NCBI RefSeq assembly: GCF_036867135.1
Contig: NZ_JBAJIJ010000001.1
Span: 1,612,001-1,676,000, forward strand
Source: Aeromicrobium sp. Sec7.5
GTDB taxonomy: Bacteria > Actinomycetota > Actinomycetes > Propionibacteriales > Nocardioidaceae
DNA length: 64,000 nt
Direction of reading: 5' to 3'
The position numbers and the translations under genes are program-made. Each line of letters begins with the position of its first letter. Position 1 is the first letter of the stretch. The notes under the pieces are model-generated. The model was given only the letters and a program-made list of their open reading frames with translations, made no database searches and had not been told where the DNA came from. Below are positions 34,196 through 42,527 of the stretch, in pieces.

Positions 34196-34642
34196 TCAGC
34201 CACGGCCGCGCGCGGCGCTGCTGTCGAAGTACAGGAGGCGGAACTTGCCGAACTGCACCTCGTCGCCACCGGCGAGGGCGATGTCGCGCTCGATGCGGTC
34301 GCGGTTGACGTAGGTGCCGTTCAGGCTGCCCTTGTCGGACACGACGAAGGTGTCGCCGTCGCGACGGAAGGTGGCGTGACGACGCGAGACGCTGATGTCG
34401 TCGAGGAAGATGTCGCTGCCCGGGTGGCGACCCACCGTGACCTCGTCGGCGTCGAGGAGGAAGCGGGAACCCGCCTCGGGGCCGCGCTGCACGAGCAGCA
34501 TCGACGAGCCACTGGGGAGCTTCTCGACCGTGGCGAGGTCGTCGGCCGACATCTCCTCGGTGTCGTGGTCGACGTAGGGGATGTGGGTCGTGTGCTCGAC
34601 CGAGTCACGCGGGTCAGGCCCGCCGTCACGTGGCATCGTCAT
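34196..34642 (-). CDS. garA: FHA-domain regulator GarA/OdhI
   Basis: Predicted protein of 148 residues from ATG 34642 with GGGAG upstream. The FHA domain covers about residues 48-140 (VTVGRHPGSDIFLDDISVSR, RHATFRRDG, GSLNGTYVNRDRIERD, DEVQFGKFRLLYFD). In mycobacteria and corynebacteria GarA/OdhI inhibits 2-oxoglutarate dehydrogenase until phosphorylated by PknG/PknB on an ETTSVFR motif. Here the N-terminal segment reads SVEHTTHIPYVDHDTEE: the two threonines remain but the following residues differ. Confidence 0.92.
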   Translation of the reverse strand: MTMPRDGGPDPRDSVEHTTHIPYVDHDTEEMSADDLATVEKLPSGSSMLLVQRGPEAGSRFLLDADEVTVGRHPGSDIFLDDISVSRRHATFRRDGDTFVVSDKGSLNGTYVNRDRIERDIALAGGDEVQFGKFRLLYFDSSAARGRG

Positions 34643-34717
34643 GTGCACTCCCTTCGTGCTGCGCAGCGCTCGCGCGGGGCGCGTGCGGTTCGATGGTCAA
34701 CCTAACATCCGCAGGCG

Positions 34718-35092
34718 TCACCCTGAGGTGAGCGCGGCGTAGGCCTCAGGCGTCAGCAGGCCGTCGGTGGCGTCCTCGTCGACTCGCACTTTGAAGAGCC
34801 ATCCCTCGCCGTACGGATCGGAGTTGATGACCTCCTCGCTGCCGTCGAGCGCCTCGTTGCGGGACACGACCTCGCCGGACACGGGGCTGAAAATGTCACT
34901 GACCGACTTGGTCGACTCCAGCTCACCGACCGTGGACCCGGACTCGACCGCGTCGCCGACCTGCGGCAGCTCGACGTAGACGATGTCGCCGAGCTGGTCC
35001 TGGGCGAAGTCGGTGATGCCGATCGTGACGACGTCGCCGTCGACGCGCACCCATTCGTGCTCTTCGCTGTAGTGCAGGTCCTCGGGGATCAC
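34718..35092 (-). CDS. gcvH: Glycine cleavage system H protein
   Basis: Predicted protein of 124 residues. YSEEHEWVRVDGDVVTIGIT is the N-terminal signature. VGELESTKSVSDIFSPVSGE holds the lipoylated lysine (second K of ESTKSVSD) and NSDPYGEGWLFKVRV is the conserved end. GTG 35092 has AAGGAG upstream. It carries aminomethyl groups between GcvP and GcvT; gcvT is not in the window. Confidence 0.96.
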   Translation of the reverse strand: MIPEDLHYSEEHEWVRVDGDVVTIGITDFAQDQLGDIVYVELPQVGDAVESGSTVGELESTKSVSDIFSPVSGEVVSRNEALDGSEEVINSDPYGEGWLFKVRVDEDATDGLLTPEAYAALTSG

Positions 35093-35140
35093 GGGCGCTC
35101 CTTCAAGCAGTCCGAACAGGGTCGGTGGGTCGTGCGGAGG

Positions 35141-35920
35141 TCAGGAATCGCCCCGAGCGTACTCGGGGGTCACGACGTCAGCCAGGGCGGTGATCGTGAT
35201 GCTGTCCACACGCTCGACCGAGAGTGTGCCACCTCGGGACTCGACTCGGTCGGCGATCCCGCCACGGAAGTCGATCGCCGGTGCCATCGTGGCCGGATCG
35301 CCGATCGCCTCGATGACGTAGGGCCCCTCGACCGCCCTGCCCGAGACCAGGACTCCCCCGGACTCGTCGTCGTCGGCGAACCAGGTCCGGGCGACGACCC
35401 GGGCGAAGCCGTTGATCACGATCGCCTCGGCGCCCGCGTCGCGGAGCTCCTGCACCGTGTCGAGCAGGAGCGAGGCGCCGATCGTGCCGTCGGGGTCGGA
35501 CAACGTCAGCCGCACGCCCGGGCCGGTGGCCCCGACCGTCCCGGCCAGGATCGAGAGGTCGTCGAGTCGACGCTGCGCCTCCCGCTGGGCGGTCTGGGAC
35601 GCGTCGGTGGAGGTCCTCAGGTCGTTGCGCGTGGCGGTCAGGTCCTCGATCTGGTCCGAGAGGCGCCCGTTCGTCGCATCGAGGGTCTTCAGCAGCTCGA
35701 CGAGCTCGACGCTGCGCAGGTTCTGGTAGCCGTCGGCCTCGTCCTGACCCAGCTGGACCGTGACCGTGAAGGCCAGCAGGGCCAGCAGTGCCGCCGTGAG
35801 CAGCTGGCGCGAACGCTGGCGCACGACCGGAGGACGTTCCTCGCGCACCTCGCCCTCCGCGACGTCGTCCGCCCGGTCGACCTCCGGCTCGCCCTCGGGC
35901 TGCTCGTCGGGGTCACGCAT
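35141..35920 (-). CDS. DUF881 membrane-anchored protein, Rv1825-like
   Basis: Predicted protein of 259 residues. An acidic cytoplasmic segment precedes one transmembrane helix (LLTAALLALLAFTVTVQLG), then a coiled coil (SVELVELLKTLDATNGRLSD...) and the DUF881 domain (VRLTLSDPDG, EAIVINGFARVVARTWF, VIEAIGDPATMAPAIDF). DUF881 genes occur beside cell-division or envelope genes; function is unclear. Start overlaps sbp by 8 bases. Confidence 0.9.
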   Translation of the reverse strand: MRDPDEQPEGEPEVDRADDVAEGEVREERPPVVRQRSRQLLTAALLALLAFTVTVQLGQDEADGYQNLRSVELVELLKTLDATNGRLSDQIEDLTATRNDLRTSTDASQTAQREAQRRLDDLSILAGTVGATGPGVRLTLSDPDGTIGASLLLDTVQELRDAGAEAIVINGFARVVARTWFADDDESGGVLVSGRAVEGPYVIEAIGDPATMAPAIDFRGGIADRVESRGGTLSVERVDSITITALADVVTPEYARGDS

Positions 35921-36245
35921 GGAACACCCGGCGACGGATGGCCGCCGCGTTCGCGAAGATCCTGATGCCGAGCACCACGAGGACGCCCGTCGACAGCTGG
36001 GAGCCCACGCCCAGCTGGTCGCCGAGGAACACGATGAAGGCGGCGATCAGCACGTTCGAGACGAAGGACACGACGAAGACCCGGTCGTCGAAACGCCGCT
36101 CGCCGAGCGCGCGCAGGGCGCCCACCACGGCGTCGAGGGCCGCGACGATCGCGATCGGCAGGTAGGGCTGCAGGGCCACGGGCACCTCGGGCTGGAGCAC
36201 CAGACCGACCGCGACGCCCACGGCGAGGCCGAGGATCGGGATCAT
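35913..36245 (-). CDS. sbp: Small basic protein (DUF1290)
   Basis: Predicted protein of 110 residues with three hydrophobic segments. MIPILGLAVGVAVGLVLQPE, YLPIAIVAALDAVVGALRAL and SNVLIAAFIVFLGDQLGVGS, then GVRIFANAAAIRRRVF-type ending (GIRIFANAAAIRRRVFHA) match the Sbp family, found next to ftsQ/DUF881 genes in Firmicutes and actinomycetes. Overlaps both neighbours (4 and 8 bases). Confidence 0.92.
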   Translation of the reverse strand: MIPILGLAVGVAVGLVLQPEVPVALQPYLPIAIVAALDAVVGALRALGERRFDDRVFVVSFVSNVLIAAFIVFLGDQLGVGSQLSTGVLVVLGIRIFANAAAIRRRVFHA

Positions 36246-37078
36246 GAGGTTCCTTCCTCGGCCGGCGCCGGGGTGGCGCGGGTGATGGTCGTGCGATGTC
36301 CAGGGGCTGCGGGCAGCACCTGATCGTCGGCATCGAGCACGTCGTACGTCAACTCGTCCTGGTTCTCGCGCCGCTCCCAGTATCCGTCCTCGCCGCTCGT
36401 CTCGAGGCGTTCGCGGATCGCGTCGCGGTCGCCGATGACCGAGAACACGTACGGTCCACCGATCGAGGTGAAGTTGATCGTGATCGCACCGCCGGCTGCC
36501 CGCAGCGACGTGAGGGCCCCCCAGCGCTGCCCGTTGATCGCGATCGCCTCGGCCCCGCCGATCCAGAGCTCGTTGACCAGGGCCCGCAGCTCTCCGTCGC
36601 CCAGGGCGACCCCGTCCGCGGGGTCGATCGTGATGCGCAGACCGTCGCCGCGGACCTCCGACGCACCCACGGCGACGTCGTCGGCGACCTCGGCGGGCGT
36701 CCTCTGCAGGTCTCCGCGCAGCGACGCGACCTCGGCCTCCAGCGCCGCGACCTGGAGCTGCAGGTCGCTCTGCTGGGCCTGGCCCTGCTGGATGTCGGCC
36801 AGCAGGGCCTCGCGGGTCTCGCTGCGCGACGGACGGTCCTGGTAGTACTGCACCGCGGTGATGGTCACCATCAAGGTGAAGAGCGTGAGCACGAGGGCCG
36901 TCGCCGCCGTGTTGAGTCCGCGCGATCGCGAGTAGCGGCCCGGCCGCACGACGTAGTAGTCGTCGTCGAGGGCGCGCTCGGCGATCTGGTCGAGCAGGCC
37001 CGTGGCCTCGCGGCTGTACGGGGTGCGCTCGGGCCTGGGGGTGCGGGTGCCGGGGGCACCCGACCGGTCGGGGCGCAT
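36242..37078 (-). CDS. DUF881 membrane-anchored protein, Rv1823-like
   Basis: Predicted protein of 278 residues. A basic/proline-rich start with YSREATGLLDQIAERALDDD, a transmembrane helix (TAATALVLTLFTLMVTITAV), a coiled coil (EALLADIQQGQAQQSDLQLQ) and the DUF881 fold (LRITIDPADGVALGDGELRA, EAIAINGQRWGALTSLRAAG, FSVIGDRDAI). Paired with the second DUF881 protein and sbp, probably a membrane complex. Confidence 0.9.
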   Translation of the reverse strand: MRPDRSGAPGTRTPRPERTPYSREATGLLDQIAERALDDDYYVVRPGRYSRSRGLNTAATALVLTLFTLMVTITAVQYYQDRPSRSETREALLADIQQGQAQQSDLQLQVAALEAEVASLRGDLQRTPAEVADDVAVGASEVRGDGLRITIDPADGVALGDGELRALVNELWIGGAEAIAINGQRWGALTSLRAAGGAITINFTSIGGPYVFSVIGDRDAIRERLETSGEDGYWERRENQDELTYDVLDADDQVLPAAPGHRTTITRATPAPAEEGTS

Positions 37079-37082
37079 CGGG

Positions 37083-37697
37083 TCAGCCCGGGTGGCGCTC
37101 GCCGCGCGCCGGACGGTCGTCCGGGGCCAGCCTTGCCGAGGTCGTCAGCAGGCGGCGGACCTGGAACGCGTAGAGGACACCGCCCCACCAGTACAGGCCG
37201 ACGCCCCAGATGGCGAAGCCCCAGCCGAACACGTTGGCGAGGTCGGCGACCGTGCCCGCACCGTCACCGAGCAGCAGGAGCGGGAAGGCGTACAGCAGCC
37301 CGGCGGTGGCCGCCTTGCCCAGGAAGTGCACCGGCAGCGAGCTGAACCCGCGGGTGCGCAGGAACGGCACGAGGCTGAACAGGAACACGTCGCGCAGCGG
37401 GATGGCGACCACGAGCCACCACGGGATGATCTCCCGCAGACCGAGCCCGACGACGACGGCCAGGATGTACAACCGGTCGGCCACGGGATCGAGGATCGCC
37501 CCGATCTTCGAGGTCTGACCGAGGCTGCGGGCCAGCTTTCCGTCGAGGTAGTCGGTGATCCCGGAGACGATGAGCACGAGCAGGGCGAGCTCGTCCCACT
37601 CCGGTCCCAGGACGAGCCACAGGAACACGGGAACCAGCAGCAGCCGGACGAAGCTGAGGGCATTGGGCACCGTCAGCACGCGATCCTCGGTGTTCAT
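37083..37697 (-). CDS. pgsA2: CDP-alcohol phosphatidyltransferase, PgsA2-like
   Basis: Predicted protein of 204 residues. DYLDGKLARSLGQTSKIGAI and LDPVADR give the complete CDP-alcohol phosphotransferase motif D-G-x2-A-R-x8-G-x3-D-x3-D. Five or six membrane helices follow. By position it equals M. tuberculosis Rv1822; annotated as phosphatidylglycerophosphate synthase, but cardiolipin synthase activity is also possible. First gene of the block through gcvP. TAGTCT lies 8 bases before ATG 37697. Confidence 0.88.
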   Translation of the reverse strand: MNTEDRVLTVPNALSFVRLLLVPVFLWLVLGPEWDELALLVLIVSGITDYLDGKLARSLGQTSKIGAILDPVADRLYILAVVVGLGLREIIPWWLVVAIPLRDVFLFSLVPFLRTRGFSSLPVHFLGKAATAGLLYAFPLLLLGDGAGTVADLANVFGWGFAIWGVGLYWWGGVLYAFQVRRLLTTSARLAPDDRPARGERHPG

Positions 37698-37883
37698 CAC
37701 CGGCAAGACTAGGCCATCGACCCGCGAACCCGGCGCCCTGCGCGTCGCGTCGCCGTTCCACATCGAGAGACACCGCAGGGCTCGTGCTGCACGGTTCGCG
37801 GTGAGTGCCAAGATGGAAGAGGAAGAACATCTCCACCCCATCGAACTAGGCGGGGCCTGACGGCCCCGACCCGAGGAGGACGC

Positions 37884-38501
37884 GTGGCTGACTACAGCTT
37901 GCCCGATCTGTCGTACGACTACGGTGCCCTGGATCCGCACATCTCCGGCAAGATCATGGAGCTGCACCACTCCAAGCACCACGCCACCTACGTGAAGGGC
38001 CTGAACACGGCCCTCGAGAAGCTCGAGGAGGCGCGCGACTCCGACAACTTCGGAGCGATCGCCGGCATCGAGAAGAACCTGGCGTTCAACCTGGGTGGTC
38101 ACATCAACCACTCGATCTTCTGGAAGAACCTGTCCCCCGAGGGCGGCGACAAGCCCACCGGCGACCTCGCGGCCGCGCTCGACGAGAACTTCGGTTCCTT
38201 CGACAAGTTCCGCGCGCACTTCGAGCAGACCGCGCTCACGATCCAGGGGTCCGGCTGGGCCATCCTCGCGTGGGACTCCCTCGGCCAGAAGCTGCTCGTC
38301 GTGCAGCTCTACGACCAGCAGGCCAACATCCCGGCCACGCTGATCCCCATCACCCAGCTCGACATGTGGGAGCACGCGTTCTACCTCGACTACCTCAACG
38401 TCAAGGGCGACTACGTCAAGGCGTTCTGGAACATCGTCAACTGGGCCGACGCCCAGGAACGCTTCACCGCAGCCACCACCGGCGGCCAGATCATCTTCTG
38501 A
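37884..38501 (+). CDS. sodA: Superoxide dismutase, Fe/Mn type
   Basis: Predicted protein of 205 residues from GTG 37884 with GAGGAGGA in front. [20 protein letters not shown] holds the first metal histidine (His28); [15 protein letters not shown] and [19 protein letters not shown] give the other ligands (His, Asp, His). The ending [12 protein letters not shown] is typical of actinobacterial secreted-type SodA, though no signal peptide is present. Whether iron or manganese is bound cannot be told from sequence. A strong terminator follows. Confidence 0.96.
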   Translation: MADYSLPDLSYDYGALDPHISGKIMELHHSKHHATYVKGLNTALEKLEEARDSDNFGAIAGIEKNLAFNLGGHINHSIFWKNLSPEGGDKPTGDLAAALDENFGSFDKFRAHFEQTALTIQGSGWAILAWDSLGQKLLVVQLYDQQANIPATLIPITQLDMWEHAFYLDYLNVKGDYVKAFWNIVNWADAQERFTAATTGGQIIF

Positions 38502-38512
38502 CCACCCCTGGT

Positions 38513-38552
38513 ACGACGAAGGCCCGCACCTGGTGGTGCGGGCCTTCGTCGT
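38513..38552. terminator. Bidirectional terminator after sodA
   Basis: ACGACGAAGGCCCGCACC (38513-38530), loop TGGT, and the perfect complement at 38535-38552: an 18-bp stem between convergent sodA and the CtaG-CopD gene. No long T-tract, as usual in GC-rich actinomycetes; works for either strand. Confidence 0.85.
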
Positions 38553-38573
38553 GCCCCAGCCGCCGGGCACCGG

Positions 38574-40604
38574 TCAACGTCCGTCGTTCGCGGCGATGCG
38601 CTGCAGGCGCTCGTTGTACGCCTTGAGCTCAGCGTCGTCGTCACGGTCGGCGGCACGGTCGATGCGGCGCTGCTCGCGCAGGTCGGTGCGGAACCACTGC
38701 ACCAGCAGAGCGACCATGACGATCAGGAGCGGCACTTCGCCCAGCGCCCAGGCGATCGAGCCGCCGAGGTACTGGTCCTGCACGAGGTCGGTCAGGTACG
38801 GACGGTCGAGGTCGCGGTAGTACGACTCTCCCGTCGCGACCGTGGCGGACATCACGGCGATCGAGAAGAACGCGTGGAACGGCAGCGTCACGAGCATGAC
38901 GCCGAACCGCGCCAGCGGAACCAGGCGCCTCGGCGACGGGTCGACGCCGATGATGACGTAGTAGAAGAGCGTCCCCACGGCGAGGAAGTGCAGCTCCATG
39001 CCGACGTGGCCCAGGATGCTGCGCATCAAGGTGTCGAACAGCGGCGTGAAGTACAGGCCGTAGAGGCTGCCGATGAAGAGCATCGGCCCCACGACCGGGT
39101 GCGTCAGGAAGGTCGCGACGCGGGAGTGGAGGACGGCCGTCAGCATCCCGCGCGGCGAGACCTCGCCGGACTGCCGCGGCCCGGGCAAGGCCCGCAGTGC
39201 CAGCGTGACCGGGGCGCCCAGGACGAGGAAGATCGGCGCGACCATCGAGAGCAGCATGTGGCTGACCATGTGCGCGCTGAAGAGCACGTGCGAGTAGGTG
39301 CCGAGACCGCCCATCGTGGCCCAGGCGACGACGAGCATGCCGAGGCCCCACGCGACGGAGCGTCCGACCGGCCAGCGGTCGCCACGACGACGCAGCACGA
39401 GGACCCCGGCGACGTACAGGGCCGTCCCGAGGCCGACGACCGCGATCCCGATGCCGCTCGGGTAGAACCCGGTCAGGAACCGCTCCAGGGTGGGGGCCGG
39501 GGGCATGGGGCCACCGATCAGGTCCTCGGCCGGGGTCAGCAGGACGTCGCCAGCGGGGGGCGCGGTGCGCGAGAGCGCGACCGCGACGCCGACCGTGCCG
39601 ACCATGATCAGGATCTCGGTGGCCGCGAGTCGCAGGAACCCGCCGCCGGACGCCAGGATGCGACGACGCTGGTACCAGCCGAGGACCCCCAGGACGACGA
39701 ACGCCGCGGCCTTGAGCAGGACCATGCGGCCGTACGCGGAGTCGAACAGCTCGCCGAGGGAGGTGGCCCGCACGGAGGCGTTGAGCACACCGGACACCCC
39801 GACCACGACGAAGCACCACAGCGCGAGGGTCGAGTAGCGGGCGACGGCCGCCTCGAGGCGTCGACTCCCGCGCCGGGCCACCCAGCCCAGGGCCACGAGC
39901 CCACCGACCCAGACCGCGACGCCGGCGACGTGGAGGTAGAGGCTGACCGAGGCGAGGGAGTGCGAGCCCCCGGAGGCCGCGTGCCCCGTGAGCGCGGCCG
40001 GAAGCAGGACCGCGAGGGCGAACGCGCTCCAGCCGGCCAGCGCGCGCACCCCGATGGTCCAGCGGAGCACGACGGCCAGGACGAGCGCACCCACCGCCTG
40101 CAGGACGATGCTGCGGCCGATGTCGCTGTCGCGGGTCACCGCCGTCAGGACGTTGCGGTCGAGCTGAGAGATCGGCACGGCGAAGAGGTCGGCGGCCGTC
40201 ACGACGTACAGCAGCACCGAGGCCCAGAACCACGTCCAGGCGGCACGGCGCGCGATGCGGATCCCGTCGACCGCCATGCCCCGGGCGTCACCACTGGGCG
40301 ACGGCAGGAGCAGCGCGGCCAGCACCAGGAACCCGATGACGGCGATCGCCATGAGATCGGCCAGGAGCGTCACGGCTGGCAGCAGCCAACCCACCCAGGG
40401 ACCCGGGTCGGGCAGGCCCACGGCCGCCGGTTTCGGGGCCGAGCCCCCCACCACGAGGGTCAGGACGAGAGCCGTGAAGGCGACGGTGGCGCCGACCGCC
40501 ACCGCGAGGCCGGGTCCGGTCGCGGGCCGCCGGTCCGTCTCGGCGGCGGGTCCGGCGCCCCCGCCCTGCTCGGCCTCGGGCTCGGTCGTGGCCTGGTCAG
40601 TCAT
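38574..40604 (-). CDS. CopD-CtaG fusion: copper import and cytochrome c oxidase assembly protein
   Basis: Predicted protein of 676 residues. Residues about 60-380 form a CopD-like copper membrane domain (LTGHAASGGSHSLASVSLYL, HVAGVAVWVGGLVALG). The second half is a CtaG domain (LGTYSHVLFSAHMVSHMLLS, MVAPIFLVLGAPVTLALRAL, HPVVGPMLFIGSLYGLYFTP, GHVGMELHFLAVG). Histidines in both parts can carry copper to cytochrome oxidase. The gene overlaps copC by 8 bases and ends in a cytoplasmic coiled tail. Confidence 0.92.
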   Translation of the reverse strand: MTDQATTEPEAEQGGGAGPAAETDRRPATGPGLAVAVGATVAFTALVLTLVVGGSAPKPAAVGLPDPGPWVGWLLPAVTLLADLMAIAVIGFLVLAALLLPSPSGDARGMAVDGIRIARRAAWTWFWASVLLYVVTAADLFAVPISQLDRNVLTAVTRDSDIGRSIVLQAVGALVLAVVLRWTIGVRALAGWSAFALAVLLPAALTGHAASGGSHSLASVSLYLHVAGVAVWVGGLVALGWVARRGSRRLEAAVARYSTLALWCFVVVGVSGVLNASVRATSLGELFDSAYGRMVLLKAAAFVVLGVLGWYQRRRILASGGGFLRLAATEILIMVGTVGVAVALSRTAPPAGDVLLTPAEDLIGGPMPPAPTLERFLTGFYPSGIGIAVVGLGTALYVAGVLVLRRRGDRWPVGRSVAWGLGMLVVAWATMGGLGTYSHVLFSAHMVSHMLLSMVAPIFLVLGAPVTLALRALPGPRQSGEVSPRGMLTAVLHSRVATFLTHPVVGPMLFIGSLYGLYFTPLFDTLMRSILGHVGMELHFLAVGTLFYYVIIGVDPSPRRLVPLARFGVMLVTLPFHAFFSIAVMSATVATGESYYRDLDRPYLTDLVQDQYLGGSIAWALGEVPLLIVMVALLVQWFRTDLREQRRIDRAADRDDDAELKAYNERLQRIAANDGR

Positions 40605-41148
40605 GGGTCTGCCTGGTCGGTCTGGTTCGTTGGCGCTGGAGCAGCAGCGCCGCGAGGGCGAGCCACGGGAGGGTCACGAGACCGACCCACCACCAGGTGG
40701 ACGACGTGACCTGCTCGACCGGGCCCGACTCCACGGCGTCGCCCGTGGTGACGTCGAACTCCAACGCCCCCTCGACGGGGTGGCCGTCGGCCGAGATGAC
40801 GCGGTAGTCGACGCGGTAGGTACCGGCCTGACCGGGGTCGTCGACCTGCTGTACGACGTCGGCTCCGTCGACGGCGCCCTCTCCTTCGGCGACCACCGTG
40901 CCGTCGGGCGAGGTCACGGTGACGTACGAGGGCCGGTTCATCTCCTCGTTGAACGTCAGTCGGACCTCGGGGGGCATCGTCTCGAGCTCGGCCCGTGAGG
41001 CAGGGTTCGACGACAGGAGGCCGGCGTGCGCGGCGGCCGGCGACGCGGCTCCCAGGAGTGTCGCGCCGACCAGGAGCGGAGTCGCCAGGAGGGCCGAGAC
41101 CACGAGTCCTGTGGACTGGGCCGACGGGCGTGGGAGGAGGTCGGTCAT
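40597..41148 (-). CDS. copC: CopC-domain copper-binding protein with C-terminal membrane anchor
   Basis: Predicted protein of 183 residues. A signal peptide ends at SPAAAHAGLLSSNPA; the mature N-terminal histidine region and RVISADGHPVEGALEF carry the copper ligands of CopC. RLTFNEEMNRPSYVTVTSPD is the beta-barrel core. A single helix (WWWVGLVTLPWLALAALLLQ) near the end anchors it. Co-transcribed with the CopD-CtaG gene, to which it presumably hands copper outside the membrane. Confidence 0.92.
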   Translation of the reverse strand: MTDLLPRPSAQSTGLVVSALLATPLLVGATLLGAASPAAAHAGLLSSNPASRAELETMPPEVRLTFNEEMNRPSYVTVTSPDGTVVAEGEGAVDGADVVQQVDDPGQAGTYRVDYRVISADGHPVEGALEFDVTTGDAVESGPVEQVTSSTWWWVGLVTLPWLALAALLLQRQRTRPTRQTHD

Positions 41149-41209
41149 GGCGCTGCCGAGCGTACCTGCCGGGACCGAGGCACCCGATCCCAGTGCTAGG
41201 GTCCGGCGC

Positions 41210-41721
41210 ATGTGGGATCCGGGCCGGGGGCGGCTGCGTCTCGTGCGCGCCGGGGCCGTCGGCCTGGTCGTGGCCGGCGTCGCGTCGGCCTCCCACGTCG
41301 CCGGCGGCGGAGCCCACACGTCGTGGCTCGCGGTCGTCCTGGCGTGCCTGGCGGTCACCGCCGTCGCCGCGGCGATCGGCGGGCGCCGCATCAGCACGAT
41401 GGCGCTCCTGCTTCTCCTCGTGGTCGCGCAGGCCGGCGTCCACGCGCTCACCGGGTACCTCCACGGCCTCTCGCCGTGGCACGACCCCACGATGCTCCTG
41501 GCCCACCTGGCCGGCGTCGTCGTCAGCGCCGTGGCCCTCGCCCGGGGCGAGGCCCTGCTGTGGCGGCTGCATGCCTGGCTGCGACCCTCGCTCGTGGGCG
41601 GGCCGGCCGGAGCCCCCTCGTGGCCCGCCGGATCGCCGCGGCAGCGGTCGTGCCGCATGTCCTGGTTCCGCTCCTCACCGGGTCCGTCACCCGCCGAGGT
41701 CCTCCCGTGTCGTTCGTCTGA
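41210..41721 (+). pseudogene. Small membrane protein with a single-base frameshift
   Basis: ATG 41210 follows TAGGGT by 7 bases (leaderless). The frame MWDPGRGRLRLVRAGAVGLV with three to four helices is open to about 41612, where the coding sense passes to another frame that ends VVPHVLVPLLTGSVTRRGPP and TGA at 41719-41721. Adding one C to the C-run at 41613-41617 restores a protein of about 170 residues (GAPLVARRIAAAAVV). This is either a homopolymer error or a recent mutation. It lies between copC and ycnI, in a copper locus; the family is not known to me. Confidence 0.7.
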
Positions 41722-41807
41722 CACCCCGGACGCACCCCGCGGTGCGTCCGTCGCCGTCGCGCGCCCTGCGTGGCGGCGTCCCGACCGAACGCTGAAGGAC
41801 CACCTGC

Positions 41808-42527
41808 ATGAACCAGTTCACCCTGCCCACACGCGCCGTCAGGCGGCTCAGGCTCGGCGCCGCCCTCGGCCTGGGCACCACCGTCCTCGCGGCCGGTGCC
41901 GCGAGCGCTCACGTGACCGTCACCCCGAGCACGACCGCCTCCGGCGCCTACTCCGTCCTGACGTTCAGCAACGGACACGGCTGCGAGGGCTCGCCCACGA
42001 CCAAGGTCAGCATCTCGATCCCGGACGGCATCTTCGCGGTGACGCCCACCAGGCACGCCGACTACACGATCGAGAAGGTCATGGAGGCGCTCGACGAGCC
42101 CGTCGACGACGGACACGGCGGCCAGTACACCGAGCGGGTCGCGGAGGTCGTCTACACCGCGACCACGCCGTTGCCCGACGGGTACCGCGACGCCTTCGAG
42201 CTCCAGCTGAGGCTGCCCGAGGGCGAGGCGGGCGACCAGCTCGCCTTCCCCACGATCCAGACCTGTGAGACCGGCGAGACGGCGTGGATCGACGAGACGG
42301 TCGAGAGCGAGCCCGAGCCCGACACGCCGGCCCCGGCGTTCACGCTGACCGCCGCCACAGGTGAGGGCCACGGCGCCGGTCACGACGCCGACGAGCCCGC
42401 CCGGGCCGCCGACGAGTCCGAGTCCGGCAGCGGTGCCGGGCCCGTGGGCTGGATCGCCCTGGCGCTGGGTGCGGGCGGCCTCCTGCTCGGCGGCACGGCC
42501 TTCGTGAGGAGCGGCGCGAAGTCGTGA
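41808..42527 (+). CDS. YcnI-family (DUF1775) copper-related exported protein
   Basis: Predicted protein of 239 residues. The signal peptide ends at AAGAASAHVTVTP, giving a mature protein with N-terminal histidine as in YcnI copper proteins (His brace). DUF1775 follows (AYSVLTFSNGHGCEGSPTTK, VSISIPDGIFAVTP, YTATTPLPDGYRDAFELQLR). A C-terminal helix (GPVGWIALALGAGGLLLGG) anchors it after an acidic linker with histidines. It overlaps the CopC-CopD gene by 4 bases. Confidence 0.9.
   Translation: MNQFTLPTRAVRRLRLGAALGLGTTVLAAGAASAHVTVTPSTTASGAYSVLTFSNGHGCEGSPTTKVSISIPDGIFAVTPTRHADYTIEKVMEALDEPVDDGHGGQYTERVAEVVYTATTPLPDGYRDAFELQLRLPEGEAGDQLAFPTIQTCETGETAWIDETVESEPEPDTPAPAFTLTAATGEGHGAGHDADEPARAADESESGSGAGPVGWIALALGAGGLLLGGTAFVRSGAKS

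Noticed and set aside
38641..40233. 530-codon minus-strand frame inside the CopD-CtaG gene
   Set aside because: Alternate-frame shadow; arginine- and proline-rich, whereas the chosen frame gives membrane helices and CtaG motifs.
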